DNA of 64,000 bases from Pezicula radicicola. Lineage: Eukaryota; Ascomycota; Leotiomycetes; Helotiales; Dermateaceae. Each line of letters opens with the position of its first letter. The first letter of the stretch is position 1. The stretch spans positions 814,793-878,792 of the forward strand of contig PDUO01000003.1 in assembly GCA_003008705.1 (NCBI GenBank). The letters run 5' to 3'. The position numbers were made by a program, and so were the translations under genes. Under the pieces are notes generated by a model that searched no databases, had not been told where the DNA came from, and saw only the letters and a list, made by a program, of their open reading frames with translations. Shown in pieces: positions 45,459-61,911 of the stretch.

Positions 45459-47908
45459 CTAAGCAGCAACTGCGCCACCTTTAGGTGGCTCTCTTCCTTC
45501 GGGCGTCCTGCTTCCAGGGATCTCAGGGACCTCTGGGACTTTACCAGCCCCAGGTCCAAGATCGGGAACCTTGATGGTACCACTTGGCATTAATAGCTTG
45601 CCATCTAGTTTCTCGCCATTTACAACCTTGAAAGCTTCTTCCTTGTTCAAAGTCTCATAGTCCACCAAAGCCTTAGCTAGAAGGTCCAACTCTTTCCTCT
45701 TAGACGTGATGAGTTTAGTAGCTCGTTGCCGGCCTTCCTCTATGAGGCGACGAACTTCAGTCTCGATGAGCTCCTTAGTAGCAGCTGAAAGATTCTCATA
45801 ATTGGACGATAGATCGACATTTCCAAGTGCTGGAGACATTCCATACCGAGTTACCATGGCGTATGCAACCTGAGTGGCGTATTGAAGATCCTGTCGAAAT
45901 TGTTAGCAATCAATCAATCAATCTTGAAAGGGTGTCAGAGCATACAGATGCAGCACCGCTGGAAACCTTCTCGGGACCATAGATGAGCTCCTCCGCAACC
46001 TTTCCGCCAAGGCAGACATCGATTTGGGCGAGGTACTCATCCATACCCATGGAGTATTTGTCGACCTCAGGAAGATGGGATGTTATCCCAAGTGCTTGAC
46101 CACGTGGCAAAATAGTGATTTTGTGGAGTTGGTTCGCTCCTGGTGTGAACATGACACACAGAGCGTGACCAGCCTCATGATACGCAGTCGACTTCTTCTC
46201 CTTGGGAGTAATGACCATACTCTTCTTCTCGGCGCCCATTACGATCTTATCTTTGGCCCATTCGAAGTCTAACATAGAAACGGCGGTTGACTTTGCCTTG
46301 CTAGCGTGAACGGCGGCCTGGTTGATAACGTTCTCAAGTTCGGCACCTGAGAATCCAGGTGTTCCGGCAGCGAGGACCTCGAGGCTAACATCAGCAGCAG
46401 TGATAATATTTTTCATGTGGTGCTTAAGGATTGCCATGCGACCACGAACGTCGGGCAAGCCGACAACGACATTTCTATCGAAACGCCCCGGTCGGGTGAG
46501 CGCTTTGTCCAGTAATTCGGGAAAGTTAGTAGCTGCGAGGATAATGACTCCACTGTTCTGCTCAAAGCCATCGAGTTCAGTAAGAAGCTGGTTGAGGGTC
46601 TGTTTGACATATGCGGCATCTCTGGCATTTCGTTTTCCTCCGATAGCATCAAGTTCGTCAATGAAGACAATAGCTGGAGATTTACCCTTAGCGGCAGCAA
46701 AGAGTTCACGGACACGTTTTGCACCGACTCCGACGTAGACCTCATCGAACTCACTGCCAGACATGAAAAAGAAGGGAACGCCAGCTTCTCCAGCGACAGC
46801 ACGTGCTAGCAGAGTTTTACCAGTACCAGGGGGGCCCACGAGAAGAACACCCTTTGGGAGTTTCCCACCAAGTGTCGAAAATTTCTCAGGGCTTTTCAGG
46901 AAGTCAACAAGTTCTTGGAGCTCGTCTTTCGCCTCGTCACAGCCATGGACGTCAGAGAAACGGACAGTTTGATGTTCCGCCTTGGCTTCGTTGTCTGCTT
47001 TGCCGCCGACTTTTTTGAAGCTTTGGAAACCTTCGATCATCATCGCGACAACCACCATGCTAAGGTAGGTGAATAAACCAAAATACAGTAAGAATTTTAC
47101 CCATTTAAAGACGGTGCCGCCGATGGTCTCTTCAACGACAACATGTAGAGGCGCATCCCTTGCACCAGTTCCAGTTCCAGTTGGTCCGCGAGTCGAGGTA
47201 GCAACATTTCCCCCTCGGGATTGTGCTGCAACAGCTTGTCCAATAGCCTGTAATTGTGCATTGTTGAGATTTCCCGATTGAGATGTGAACTGAGATGTGC
47301 CAGCTCCTCCATCCGTTTGGCCGAGACTACCCAAAGCCCGGTGGTACGCAGCTTCAACTGCAGCGTTGGAAGCGAATTGACCTGTCTGATATCTTTCGAC
47401 GATGATGGCCGGCATATTGGCACGTAGTAAGGCTTGGTAAAAGGCATTTTGAGCCGTGGCACTTGTAGGGTTCTTATTTGCAGTTTCCTCCAGGTGAGCC
47501 AGTAGATTTCGAGATGTGTTGGCTCCAAATCCGAATCCTCGCTGTTGCGATTCAAGGCTCCTAGTGAATGGTACGTAAGGTCGCTGGATTTTAAAAGGTG
47601 AGATCTGTGGATCTGGAGTCAGCCAAATGCTTGCCAGTCAATAACGGAAACAGTCGCATACAGTAGACATCTGGCGGCGGCCCATCGTGAGGGCCCCGCG
47701 CGCCATTGGATTTGCAGAAACAAGCATCGCCTTAGGTACAGCAGCCATGACGCCTCGAGTATTCAACTGTGCATGGCGAACTACCTGTCGAGAGGCGGCC
47801 GCGAGACCCTGAAAGAATCATCGTCAGCTCTGAATCGCATCAGTCGGTTGTTGGCCTGAAGACCAACTGAATGGCACCTACTGGCACTGCAGAACTAGAG
47901 AAAGCCAT
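45459..47908 (-). CDS. YME1: Mitochondrial i-AAA protease (Yme1-like)
   Basis: Exons 47882-47908, 47662-47808, 45946-47604, 45459-45890; 754 aa, phases consistent. The N-terminus is rich in Arg, Ala and Ser without acids ([17 protein letters not shown]), a good mitochondrial presequence. One membrane helix follows ([22 protein letters not shown]), then the AAA module with Walker A GPPGTGKT, Walker [12 protein letters not shown] and an arginine-finger region RPGRFDRNV, then the M41 zinc site HEAGH. The C-terminal tail is Pro/Gly-rich. Yme1 faces the intermembrane space and degrades unassembled inner-membrane proteins and lipid-transfer factors. Start chosen for the presequence; exon 1 encodes only nine residues. 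Confidence 0.95.
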
Positions 47909-49379
47909 CCTTCCCAGCCTTCCACCAACTGCTATTAAATACTTTGATCAATCAGTCCGGGCGTATGAGTTGATGGCGTGCTGAAGATTCTCGAGGGTCT
48001 GGGTGTGGGGTCGGAATGTCCTCCGAACAAATTCTCTTCCCCCGGAAGGATACTAGCCCAAATGAATGATCCTAGGTATAACGAGGGCCTTAATTCAGGA
48101 GTTTTGTCGACGCTGTTGGAGATCCCAGTGATGGCAACTGGTCTGGAGGGCAAGAGGCAACTATGTTGTTGCGTTGATCTTTAGCAGGTGCGGTCAAGGG
48201 CGCTAGGCAAAAGGGGCTTAGTCGAAGCACCAAGCGATCACGGAGCCTCACTCTGAGTTGCAAGGTGGAGACTTATGACAGTATCATAGCTCGGAGAATA
48301 GCTAAAAGGTAAGGCCCTCAGATGGGAACCAACGGCAGTTTCTCAGAATTATGCTACCTATGTATCTTTGTTGCCTAAATAATATGTAGTGGCAACGGCT
48401 CTCTTTCTGCGGAAGAAAAAGAATTATTCATGAGAATAGACTTTGGGATTATTGAAACAAATTTGGTAATACAGCCGGCATTTCTAAGTTTGCATCCGCT
48501 GCCGTTTCTCTGCTTTTCTGTATTACTAAGGATGGTGGAAGAAGTTTCCCGAACCATATTAGTCCTCTCATCATTGGCATGGGACAAGAGACACACGATG
48601 TAGACGATGAAATCTCAAAGAGGAAAATTATTCAGGCATGTGTAGGTATTTATTCTCGTTGATAATGATACATGATTCCCTCCCACCCATAACCCAATTC
48701 AGATAGCAGCCATTTCTCTTTCCCCTTAATCTTTGCATCTTTAAAAGTATTCAACGTCCGCCCATAACCCCATTCCCAATGCATGGCAAACACACAGCTA
48801 AAAACTATACAATACGAAAGGCAAAAATGAAATAAAAAACTCATCGAGCTCATGAACGCCGTTAGGCTCATTATTGCGTAAGTGCTTCAACGCGTCAAGT
48901 TACATGTTTTTGGGAAGAAATAATCCAAGGTAAGAACGGAAAGTGGTGGACCGAGAAAAAGGAGAAAACGAAGCCAGGCAACAAACGACAACCAAATTGC
49001 AATAATATTGAGAAAATCTCGCGCAAGAAATGAAACAAATGTAGCCGCCAGATCCCGTGAGGGTCGGTTCTCAAAGCAAATCGATGTTTGATAGGATATG
49101 TCTGTCGGTAACTTTTGTTGTCGTCGCCTCGTATAGAAATTGGAAGTATTAGAGCTAAAGCTTTTGGAGTCTGTGTTGTTTTTTGGTTCGAGGTTGCAAG
49201 TGAGAGCCTGGTGCTGTTATCCCCGCTTTCTCTCTCGGGTATAAAAGAAATAAAAGACAATAACCACCTGTACATAATGATACATCAACTCGAAATTTTA
49301 GAAAGGAGATCAAGGAAAGTCGGAGAGAGCCAACGGCGATCGTGGAGGCGTATTATTAACGTGTGAAATAGCCATCCCG
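47909..49379. other. 1.5-kb intergenic region
   Basis: Contains the YME1 promoter at the left and probably a long 3' UTR of the zinc-finger gene at the right. Only short ORFs without recognisable domains. Confidence 0.5.
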
Positions 49380-50726
<1,347 letters not shown>

Positions 50727-53700
50727 AATGTTGTTTTGTATGAATTTCCTTCGGTGGTCTCGGGGATGGTTGTCGTAAGGTTGGAAGCTCGAGGAAGGTA
50801 TCACAGGATGTAGCAGGAAGCACCAAGTAGATTTCGAGTGCCGATGAGAAGTTATTCAGAAGACTATCACACACAGTCTTATTCTCAAGCGAGTGAGTTG
50901 ACTGGCGCACTGCACGAGTCTAGTGCTATTGGAAAGCGTCCGGCGCAGAGCTGCGAGGGATTGTATGAAGTGGATAGGTAGCGTTGTTACGTGTGGTAAG
51001 TGTGTAAGTATGTAAGTGTGTTCTTGTTGAGGTATATATGTAGGATGTCTTCAACAACAGTAGAGTATCTGATGAAGTCAGGACACCGGACTTTGGGATG
51101 GTGAGGTACTTCAATGAGAAGAGGAAGTAAGCTGTTTACATACTGTTGAAGCTTGTACCTGACTTAAGTTCGCTGAGTCGTGGACCGAACACGGACTGGC
51201 GGGGATAGCGCACGAGCAGTAAGGGTTCTCCCACGTTGATGAGATTACTTCTTGTACTAATGTACTTGGTGATGGTCTAGCCCGGTTTACTTGGGGTGTT
51301 GCGAGTGGCTGCGGAACCTGTGGGAGACAGAAGGAATAGTGGACTTCGGAAGATAGTAGTAAGTAAGTGATAGTCTAGCCGTCTATCTGCGAATGCTGGG
51401 GTGGAGACGTTTTTGTTTCGACGTCAAAGTGCAAGGAACCAACTGTGTTAGGTTTTCGAAACAGGGACCATTCTTGAAGAAGCAAGATCAGGTAATGGAC
51501 TTTTGTTTTTTGAAGGCTGAGGATCGTCGAAGCTCTGGGCGCATTCAACGGCGAAAGTGTGCTCGGGCTCTGGGCAGCGAGATGGCTAGAGAAGATGCGA
51601 CCTTTTAGATTCACGGCGCGGCAAGAGAGTAAGAGGGCCCAGGTGCGGTGGTGATTGAAGAGAAGAATAGTCTGCCTCGTTCCTAGTGGGCGGTGTTTGA
51701 AGGTTTAAAGCTGTAACGGCTGGCTGCGGTTCTGAATTGGCAATGGCGTGGATGCGCCGTGACAAGAAGTATATGCAGGTAGTTGGTGCAATGTGAATTA
51801 GTTGAATATATGGTGGGGTTGAGAAGGGAGCGAGTCCGTGGATTCTTATATATGGAAAATTGCTTGAGCGTAGATGGTACTGTGGATGAAGGGAAAAGAT
51901 ATTAGATGATTATCGGTGGTGATTGACGATGGAGCCAAGACAAGACGGGAGATGGACTGTGCTTGACTCGCTGCGATGGATTGGCATGAAGTCGTAACGG
52001 AAGTGTTGATATAGACAAGGACGAGGGCAGTTAGGGTGGTGAAGTATAAGGAAGGGTATAAGATATGGGCGAATTGAATCTTGGGTTGGGACCCTTGAAG
52101 ATGGGGGGGGTGGGAAGAGACTGGGAGAGTAAGGTACAGTGGTACTGGAGAGAGAGAGGAGGGATGGGGAGGGTTTTGGCCGATGGCCGCAGGCAAGAAA
52201 TCTCGAGGATTTTGCGATGCAATGTCTGAGAGTCTGAGGGTTCGAGAAAGTAAATATGGAATAATATGACTTCGGAGTGGATGTAAGTGGAGTCGCTTTT
52301 TTACCTGCAGCCCACATTGGACTCGTCAATCAGGTACACGCTGAGGGCTCGCTTACGAGGAGAGGAGTCTCAGGGAAAAACTGAACAAGGTCGAGCAGGG
52401 TCGAGTAGGCCTGTCCTAAAATGCCCTCTCGGCGTCAACTACGCCCAAGACAGTCTAAGCTCAAATACTAGCGCCAGCGTCCTTGTCGACGGGCCATGGG
52501 CTGGCCTTCAGGGGGGAGAGCGGAGAGGGGAGCTCTACTATCATACTGTAGAGTGTAAATTGCCCAGGATGCAGCATGTCTCTTTCTGCTGCGTGCTTGC
52601 CTGCTAGGTACTTACTTGCGTCGGTGGTTATTATTTGCCTGTGCTTTGCAATCGCCCATACTTAGGTAGCGGTGTTCTCGCGAACAGTCCGTGTACTGTA
52701 CTGCGCTGTACTTGACCATTACATACAGTACGTAAGGTAGCAAGTTGGATGTGACAAGTTCTGGTACTTACTTGAAAACTACCCAGATAATAGACTGCGC
52801 TTACTGTCCTGTACCAACGGACGGCATGCTTCGAAATACCGTAATCGCCCATGTCGCATCGTTCCCAGCACCGGAGAGACACTCACCAGAACGAGTCGAC
52901 CCAGAGGAGGCAACTCCCATCTCGCAGACCAGGGTCCTGGAGCCTTGCCCCTGTCCCATAGGGGGTATCGCTTCCCCCCTTGTATATACTGTGCTTTTTA
53001 CTGCTTTTTACTGTAGCTAGCCCGTACCCCGGAGAGCTCGGCGAAGGGCCCCTGGACAGCAGCCTCGCCAGGATATCCTTACTGTCCTCGAAGTGCATGC
53101 CAAGCCCTATAGCTGAAGGAGTATGGTGATTTCAGTTTGCATGGGGCTTACTGGCATAACAATGGACCGGTCACGTTTCGATTGGTACCCGGCCCGGGGT
53201 TTGGGCCAGGTACCCCTTGCTTTCGGATCTCGCAACGGCACGCTTCTCGTTCCCCCCTTGGCCATGCCTCTGCCCTCTGCCCTCGATCTAGCCACGACGG
53301 GCCAGTTGAGCCACAGCGACCAGGCCCCCCCTTTCAAACTTTCAAAAGCTTCTGCAGCCTCACGCCTCCACTACCTTACTTGCCCGCTAACCATCCAGAG
53401 ACACCACTAACGGTACTTCGTAGCTCGTACTGCACTTCGTACTGCACTGTCGCTCGTACTGCTTCCTTTTCCTAACGGTTCCTCCGTACTGTACTTCCCA
53501 GGACCACTAATAATTCCTCTTATTCCCTTACCCCATCTCTGCATCATTCGATGGTTCAATAATACCGGTGCGAATAGGAATGCCGCACTCCAGTGACGCT
53601 ATTTTCAAATGCTGTCTGATAATTTCATGGGTTCAGTCGTCGCGATAGATGATAGGGTACCCTTTGGCTTGACTGCCGAAGAGGTGATTTGCACAAGACC

Positions 53701-56700
53701 CAAGTGCCATGATCCGTCGCAGGCCAACGAACTGCGTACCACTCCCAGAATGTACTGAGGTACGGCAACAGCAATCTCCAATGCGAAGGATGGTCGCATT
53801 GCCCGAGATTGAGATTGGCCAATAATAGTATCGTCAGAATCAATTCATCAAGCAGCAGGAGCATAGAGTTAGTCGGTCTCAAAGACAGGTCATTTCAAAA
53901 AGTCGCCTATCGCAACTATCCAAAAGAGGAAAAGGGACAATAAGAGCTTCGAACACGATAGGAGCCGTGCTGACGCAGGTCATTTTCGAGATGTGATAAT
54001 GAGATTAAAAAAGATTAAAATCCATACTAGTAATAGTAATAGTATTAGGCACAGCACAATACGGGCCCCAACCGACAATTTCTGCCTCATATGCCGTGAA
54101 GGAAGTGGGGGACGGGAAGCTTGATATATAGGTTCCATCCAGGTGGACAGTGAGTGAGTGAGTAAGTGTGTCGTGATGTTGTGACGCCACCATGGCAAGC
54201 GTCTTCTGCGATGACGCTGTAGATTTGCAAAACAGGCGCACGACAGCACCAGAACCAGCGTTGAACATCCGCGTCTAAAATATTGTCCGCCCGCCTTGCA
54301 TTGCGTCCTGCAACCCCAAAGTCCCCAAGATTTCCCACGCATGTTGTGCTGAGTGGCGGCGTTGCATCTATTACTGTTATTATTGTTATTATTGTTCAGG
54401 TATTGATATCGCGTCTATCTTATAGGCGCCACGGCGCCTGCTGCACGTCTCGTTGGCGTCGCTGAAGCGCTCAGCGTTGCTTGATTGGGTACGTCCGAAA
54501 TCACGCACGAAGCCATGAGACTCAAATTGTCACTCACTTCCGCCAATTCGGCCTTCCGCTGGGAGGATCTGTTCTAGGAAGAGAAACATCACTATCTTCA
54601 GTGACGAGTCGGCTTGCTTGTCGACCCCTGCCGACCGGATGCGTTGAAGGTCTGCCGCGAATTTGGATTTCCCAGCACCGGCAGGGACCCAGGCTGCCCT
54701 CGCTTCCGGGCTTCCCCGCCTACAAGCTCCAGTCTATCCACACCTCACTCACCCTCACCAGCACCCGTCACTCTTTCACCCACCCTTCATCCCAGCTGCC
54801 TCGAGCACACCAGGATCATGGCAGAACTCAGCGACATGGGGCGGATTGAGTTTTCGCTGAACTGCGCACGAAGGAGCAAAAATCGACGACAGTACTAGTC
54901 CTTCACGAATCATGGTGCGCGCTGCTGCCACACGGAAACCCTCCGACAGCCAGTCCCCCCTGTTTCTTTTCTTCCCCCCCGCCCAGGGCCCTGCACGATA
55001 GCCTGCGCTGCCTGCCCTATATCACGAAATCCTGCTGCATACCTGCGACGGGGAGCTAGCCTTATTTGGCACCCGCGCCCCCGCAGCCACGAGCAACACA
55101 CGCCGGAGAGAAGCCTGAATGCCTGATGTCGAGAAAGCATCTGTCCCTCTCCTCACTCCTGCATGAACCCCCCACAACCACTGACGCGAATATTACGGTA
55201 CAGAAACAGCATGGAGGGTATCTCACTACGACTAAGTAAACATCACGTTCTGGGAGCTGCGGGAAGTCAACGGTACGGAGGGACATGGCCTGCAGTGCCG
55301 CACATCAGTCACATCCAGGTTGGAGAGGTCGTCTGACTGAGAATCAACCTTCGCTTTGAGCAATTCAACACTCCACCCCAACTGCCGTTGTCTCTGAATG
55401 CAGCCTCTTAGAGTTATCACCAACCAGTCGCAACCCCATATATCGCTCATTGTGTTCGACTCGAGTCTCGCCTTTCTGCATTCTCCAGCACACTGCACGG
55501 CTTAACCGGGCCCAGCACCGCAGGTACAATCTACGATTATATCTTCGATCGTTGGCATCGTACGATAAATGGACATAGATTTGCACGCGGTTCTCCCACG
55601 GCGCTAGTGATGCTGCAGATGCCAGAGCCAAATTCCCCTAGCGAGCTGCAGCTTTCCCTTTTAGACGTGCGAGGACCTTCCCCTTCTGAGAATCCATCTC
55701 CGAAAAGTCACTTACAGTTCAATTCGGGACAACGGTCACAATCCCGTATATGTGCAGCGTGGCAGGCGAATCCACCGTGTGTCAGCGCTGACACGGTAAC
55801 GCCAATACACTTTAAGCTGTACATCAACGCCCACAAAGCTCATTTTGGCACCGATCTCACTCCAGCCAGCCCGAATTGAGCCCGATGATTTGACAAGAGC
55901 AAAAACACACACATGTGGCGTACGGTACTTCGTACATCAGGCCGCACATTTGGCCGGTGAACGTGGGCTCTGGCCGAAGAATTAGAAGATGGAGAAAGAA
56001 AGGAATTTGGAAGGCAAATACCACACATCAAGAACTAGCTACCTGTCTGTCATCAGGGTAATTTACCGGTGCGTGCTGATTCCTGAAGCGACACTCTGAA
56101 ACGCAAATGTGGGTTATCTGCTGCATCTGCCACGAGCAAAAAGGGCACTGGCAAGTTTGTGCACGTCCATTTTACAACGTGGTCCCTATTCTTGGAGCAA
56201 CTTAACTTTTCCTTAAGATCCCGTGTCTGTTGTCGGGCTCAGCATTTGATTGGATCTCTTATTTAAAGCTGCTTCCGGGAGCCGAGCTCTGAAAAAGCGA
56301 GCAGCTGAAACCGCAGCGAAACCCATATCCCATTCATATCCTATCCGTATCCCGTCCATATCCAATGATCCATCTATTCCCCAGAGTAGTATGGTGTCGG
56401 CCTCGCTTTCTCTTTACGCCGGGTGTGGAGAGAACGGGCCATTATCTGCAATCGGGATTCTTTGACTGAAATGCCTCAGATGATCGTCAACATCGCCGAA
56501 CAAAAAATTTCCGAAATGTTTCTTGTCTCAATCACAGGTGGGCCGCATCATTCACTTGGTACTGTAACTGTACAGTACCTGCTTTCCTCTATTTATCCTA
56601 TGATACCGCAATATTCGGAACTTGACTTTTCCTTCGCCATTTACACAATACATGAAGCTATGATCTAGGAGGAGAGTCAGCTCTCACTAAGCTAAAATGC

Positions 56701-59700
56701 ATTATTTGCACTTTTAGCTATTGATTCACTTGGCGAACTTTACTGTGCCTCCGCAGTCACTGATTTTACACTCTCGGTCCAATATAAGACCTTTCCGAGC
56801 ACTAGTAGAGGAAATGGTACCTTATGTTTCATTTCCTATTGCAAAGCTCTATCTATGCTATTCTTGTACTTCAACGTCACAGCCTCCTTTCTTCTCAGAG
56901 CTTACGTGCTTCACCATATGCAGGAGTCCTCTTAATCATAACTTGTGCGACTCATTTTCATGAGTAGTCAATGGAGCAAGTTGCTTCGTAGGTTTTAGCC
57001 AAGTTCGTAGTCTTCTTGCGGCATACGTATGTCGTACAATTTTCTTACTCACGAAAGTATGTTGAAAGCTTTGGCATGACATAGATTCCGACATATGGCG
57101 AATAGCAACCTTCTTTTCAGGTAACTTTTTTGACAGGAGCTTTGCGCTTGGGATTTACACATGGGCCAGGGGAGTTAAAGACGAACTTCTCAACCCAACC
57201 TTGCCACTTCAGTCATCCACTATCTTGAAACATGAAACATATACGGAGCACCTACGTACTTTACTCAACACTTCCAGGTTTTCCCGCCACGTGCCTTTTA
57301 TCGCCATTCTTTCTCCCCTAGCCATACGGCTGAGGTTCGAAGACGGCTTGTAGGGCAACTTGAAGCTCTTTGCAGCGATGCAAAGCAGCCCAATACCTCA
57401 AGCCGACGACCATCTCTTTTTGGATGGAGGGGCGTCTGTAAATATACGTTGCCGTCCGCATACGGAAAAGCCGTGCCTCTTTCTGAAGCTCAAAGCTTGA
57501 TGATGTGAGTTTCGGTTGTCCTTCCGCCACTTTCAGGGCGTCAATGTCTAAGCGTAATCGCAACCGCTTGGCGCTCAGGCGTTGCCGCTAACTAGGCGCG
57601 GGGCATTCTTCCTTTGGACGATGTCCTGGCGTTCATTGCTCTCGATTGCTTTACGTCAGCACGAAAAGTCGCTGTTGTTGACCTTTTCGCCGTCTTCTTC
57701 CCAGCCAGAAGTCATTGCGAACTTCAGGATCGATCCTGGCCGTGAAACCTCACTCATGTTTTTCTCTCCCTCTAGCACAAGCAGGGCTCTCCTACAAGAG
57801 CCGTAAAGAGGGAGCTTTTCGTCCCACCTGCATCGAACATGGCACAACGGGAAGGGCCAATTAACGCAACAGAGTATGGTGAATGCGTGAATGAAACTTT
57901 GTTCCTGTATGGCTGGCAAGGATATTTCTGGCCTGAGGAAGCAAAGTCGAGACAATAAGTACGAAGTACTACTTGGAGACAGGTTCACGTATGCATAAGA
58001 CATGCACAAGGGACATCATCTCCAGCCAAGGGGCAAGGATGTCACCATGCATCATCCGCCTGGCCTGTCAAAAATACCCCCAGATCCCACTTCAACCTTG
58101 CGAAGCCGGTCTGCTTCCAGCATATTGGGCATCTATTTCCTCTACTGCTCTCCTTTCGTGAAAGATGTTCGCGATCTCTGCGCCATCAACTGCCACCCTT
58201 ACAATGTGACAAAACTCAATCTAGTAGGTGAATGAGTACAAGACAAATAATCCTCAGAGACTTTTGACTTTCTTGCAATGCGGGAACGATAATGAGTGAC
58301 GGCATGCACAGGGAAGCTACAGTGCTACACACGAGAAGCTCGTGCGCATAGTGTCAGGGTTCGAGGTTCGAAGCTAGCTCTTGTGGCACAAACTCTGTGC
58401 ACGCATCAGGCATCAAGCATCAAGGGACTCTCACGAAGGGCAGAGCAGCTCTTGTTCAAGAAGTGGCGCTGCTACTCGACCAATGTGCCTACAGTACTTG
58501 TATTCCGCTGCGGCGCAGGCACCAAAGACAAAACACTTATCGGCATATCTTATCAACTGCCTACACTCTCGTAAGCGATGACAAGGTGTGATTGACACAG
58601 GGAAAGAAAACTTGGAAGACCGATTTGCAACCCCGCTATTCACAACTTCTCCAGTAACGAATATAAGTAACTGATATTATTATTGTTAGTAAGGATCTAG
58701 CTACTCGCACATCCAGGATAATAAAGGCTTTCTTTCTCTCTCTCTTTTTGTGCCGGTACCCTTTGGTCGCTCAACCTCCCCCATGGCCCATTGAACACTA
58801 AAATTCAAGAGAAGACAATGAGCCAGACCATTCACTCAAGATGTCATCTGCTTGCTTCTCGTCTTAGCATATTTACCCCGTCTCACTTACATACCAACTG
58901 TCTTTCTAGTCGGACCATCCGACAAGGCCACAGCTTGCGAGCTAAGCTGACATGAATATCTAGGCCAGGTTGAAGGACTAAGAAATTTAGGGCCGACAGG
59001 ATGTTGCTTCCGGACCCTAGCTCTGCGGTGCCAAGTTAGCCAACGTGCCAACCACTTCGCCAAAGGCATTGTTTGAATTACAGAGCCTCGCCGCCTCGGT
59101 AAGCTCCCGAGCCGACATGGTGATGCTGGCTCTCCTCTCCGCTCTCCTACTCGTGCTCCTCGTGCTCCCCTCATAATTAATTTCATATGCGATTCGGAAT
59201 AGCATGATCTCGATCATCTTGCCATCACAAACAAGATGCCAACCAACCTTGAAAACCTAGTACTACTGGACAAGTCCTGCAACCGGTATGGCTGGCCATC
59301 TTACTACTCGCAAGTAATGGTCATCACTTCCGTCCACGGAATAGGTTGGTATTGAGAGTGCTGTTGCGCCTACGAAACACTCAGACACGAATATTTGAAG
59401 CGTTGAAGATTTCGCTATGAGGATACGAGACTTGAAAGAAGTATCCGCTCACTCCAGGAGGGCGATCAAGATGCAATCTCAGATTCTCGAGGTGACTACT
59501 CATGTCTGCCCCTCCAGTCTCACATGACTCGGTACAGATCCATCAAGGTCTCTCATTGTAGGGGTAACCCCCTAAGTCACAGAGTATCGAGGTTAAATAT
59601 CGACACGGAATAGGAAGGAAGAGCAGCCTACAAACATAGAAACAGAGGACCCTCAAAAGCCAAAAAGCGATATTATGGAAATGCCATTATCAATTTTAAA

Positions 59701-61881
59701 GCATCAAAGCATTGACAAGTCGCGATGTTGAGTATCATAGAAAGGCAAATATGACCAGTATGGGGCCACTTCAAGACTTGTGTAGTTTGAGTTCTGGTGC
59801 GACACCGAAAAAAGCAATTCTCTCAACTACCGGCACGGCTTCTTCAAGGCACCACCTTGTCCCGAGAACCCCAGAGTACAGTCAATCGTGTACTCTGTAC
59901 CCAGCCATTCCGCAGGGTCAGGCCAGGGGTACCCGATTAGCAGTTGAAAGTCTCATTGCTTTTTCTGTCGTTCGTTGCTGTATTATTATTATTGCTGCTC
60001 GCTACCCGGTGAACATCATACTACTTGACCATCCAAAGCTATGATAAAATAATAATAATAGCGATCATGCTGTAAGACCGTTGGTATCTTACGACGGTCT
60101 TACCACAGTCCACGACCCCAGACGGACGGCGGATCCTGGAGTATGTCACCTTACCATCACGCACACACCAGCAGCCAAAGACATCAATAAATAACCAAAG
60201 ATGACGAAAGATGAGATGAAAACGACGTACACAGCACCTAAGATAATAATGTACCTCTCTCTGTAAGGAGAATTCCGGTTCAGAACTCGTATGCAATAGC
60301 ATGCACCATAGTATTACAACCAGCGGCCAGTATTGGCCCGGGAAGTTTTAAGCTAATTTCCGAATAACTTGCATCCCACATATTTATCCCACTCTTTTGC
60401 AGTACCGTTACGTTGTAAGTAAGACTCGAGCTAAAAGGGTCCCAATACCGGTTTGGAAAGTTCTGACTACTGCACACCAGATCATCTTTTGTTTCCGCGG
60501 GTACTAATGGCCGCAGTATGCACACTGGCGCGCGAATATTGATACAGGTTTTGGACCTGTTCAACTTCTGTGCGCGACGTGGAGCCTGAACGGTTCTATC
60601 GCGCAAGGAAGGTTGCGACACGGATCAGTCGGGCTGCAATGGTTTAAACGGTTTAGTTGGGCAGGGCCAATGTACCTAATATAAATAAGACCCTGTTATA
60701 TTCATAACGTCGAATATTGGCCAACAACGCTTGGGCCATAGGGACGTGCAATAAAGTATCGATCAAACAGAGGCAGCTCCAGCCAATAAACTTCCGGGAT
60801 TTGCCTCTGAGACGCGTTAAGCGATTGTAGACGAGCAAGAGGGTCAAATCCCTGCCCCAAATGGCCAATATTCGAGGGAAGGGATACCGTAGGGGATGAA
60901 GCTGCAACCCAGAATCTTTTCAGAGTCGTCGAGACTTTTGACGACTTTCAATTGCATTTTTCATAGTAGTGGTTGATATGTGCGCTCAAGCACGCCTGAA
61001 GCCACTACTGCATGCTGTGAGTGATGATTTCAGGGCCTAGGGCCGTTGTATAGCCTCACGTACTGTACTTGTGCGCACTGTACGAAGTACGACTGGACTC
61101 CGTACAGCGACACACCCTGCAACACATCGGGAAATATCTTCCAATGCAGCAATGCAGGGCCGCTTGTCTCCTTTGCCGCTGTACTGTACCGCCTCACGAC
61201 TTTTCTTGTTCGTGCTCATGAACGCCTCCGTGTGACCTCTCGCCTACGGCAAGGTTCACCAACGGGCCCCCGAACGAGCAGCCCGCACTGCGCACAAACG
61301 TTCGCTTCAAGCTCAAACCCTCTGTTGTTGTTGTTTTTTTCTTCTTCATTATTACGACTACTTTCTCCCATAGGTTTGACAAAAACAAGGAAGACCGGGT
61401 CGGGTATGTCTGTCTACGCTACACTTCTGTGCCTTGAGTCGGAGGTTTTCAAAATCCTTTCATCACCGTCAACACGCCACCTTTGTGGCAGCAAACAAAC
61501 CCGAATGGTTATCAACCAGGTAAGAACTCGTACAAAACGCAAATATACCATCGGCCATCTCGATCGCGACGCACTCGCAACGGCAGACATTACTCGAGCA
61601 CAGCAGTGTGTTTTAGGAAATGCAGACTTATTATTATTAATCTTATCAGTTGCAATTGTATCGCATGGGATCTGCTAAACTGCAAAACCCCACATCTCTC
61701 ACACATCCCAAGTGTGCCCCGTCCAGTTAGTGAGTGATGGTCGCTTGAAGTGCCTTCTGCGCATCCCTTGCACGTGTACGAGTACTTCAACAAATACATT
61801 CACGTAGCGAGTAATGAGAAGTGACTTTTTTCTTCATCTGCCATTTCACTCCCATAGTCTCACGATTTGCCTTCTACATGA

Positions 61882-61911
61882 TGCTTTGCTCTGCTTTGCT
61901 TTGCTTTGCTT
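61882..61911 (+). repeat. TGCTT pentanucleotide microsatellite
   Basis: About six imperfect copies of tgctt in a row. Confidence 0.85.

Noticed and set aside
61046..61678. 210-codon ORF
   Set aside because: It opens with TTG, is low-complexity (Ser/Leu/Thr runs from a tgttgttgttg and cttctt region) and has no domain.
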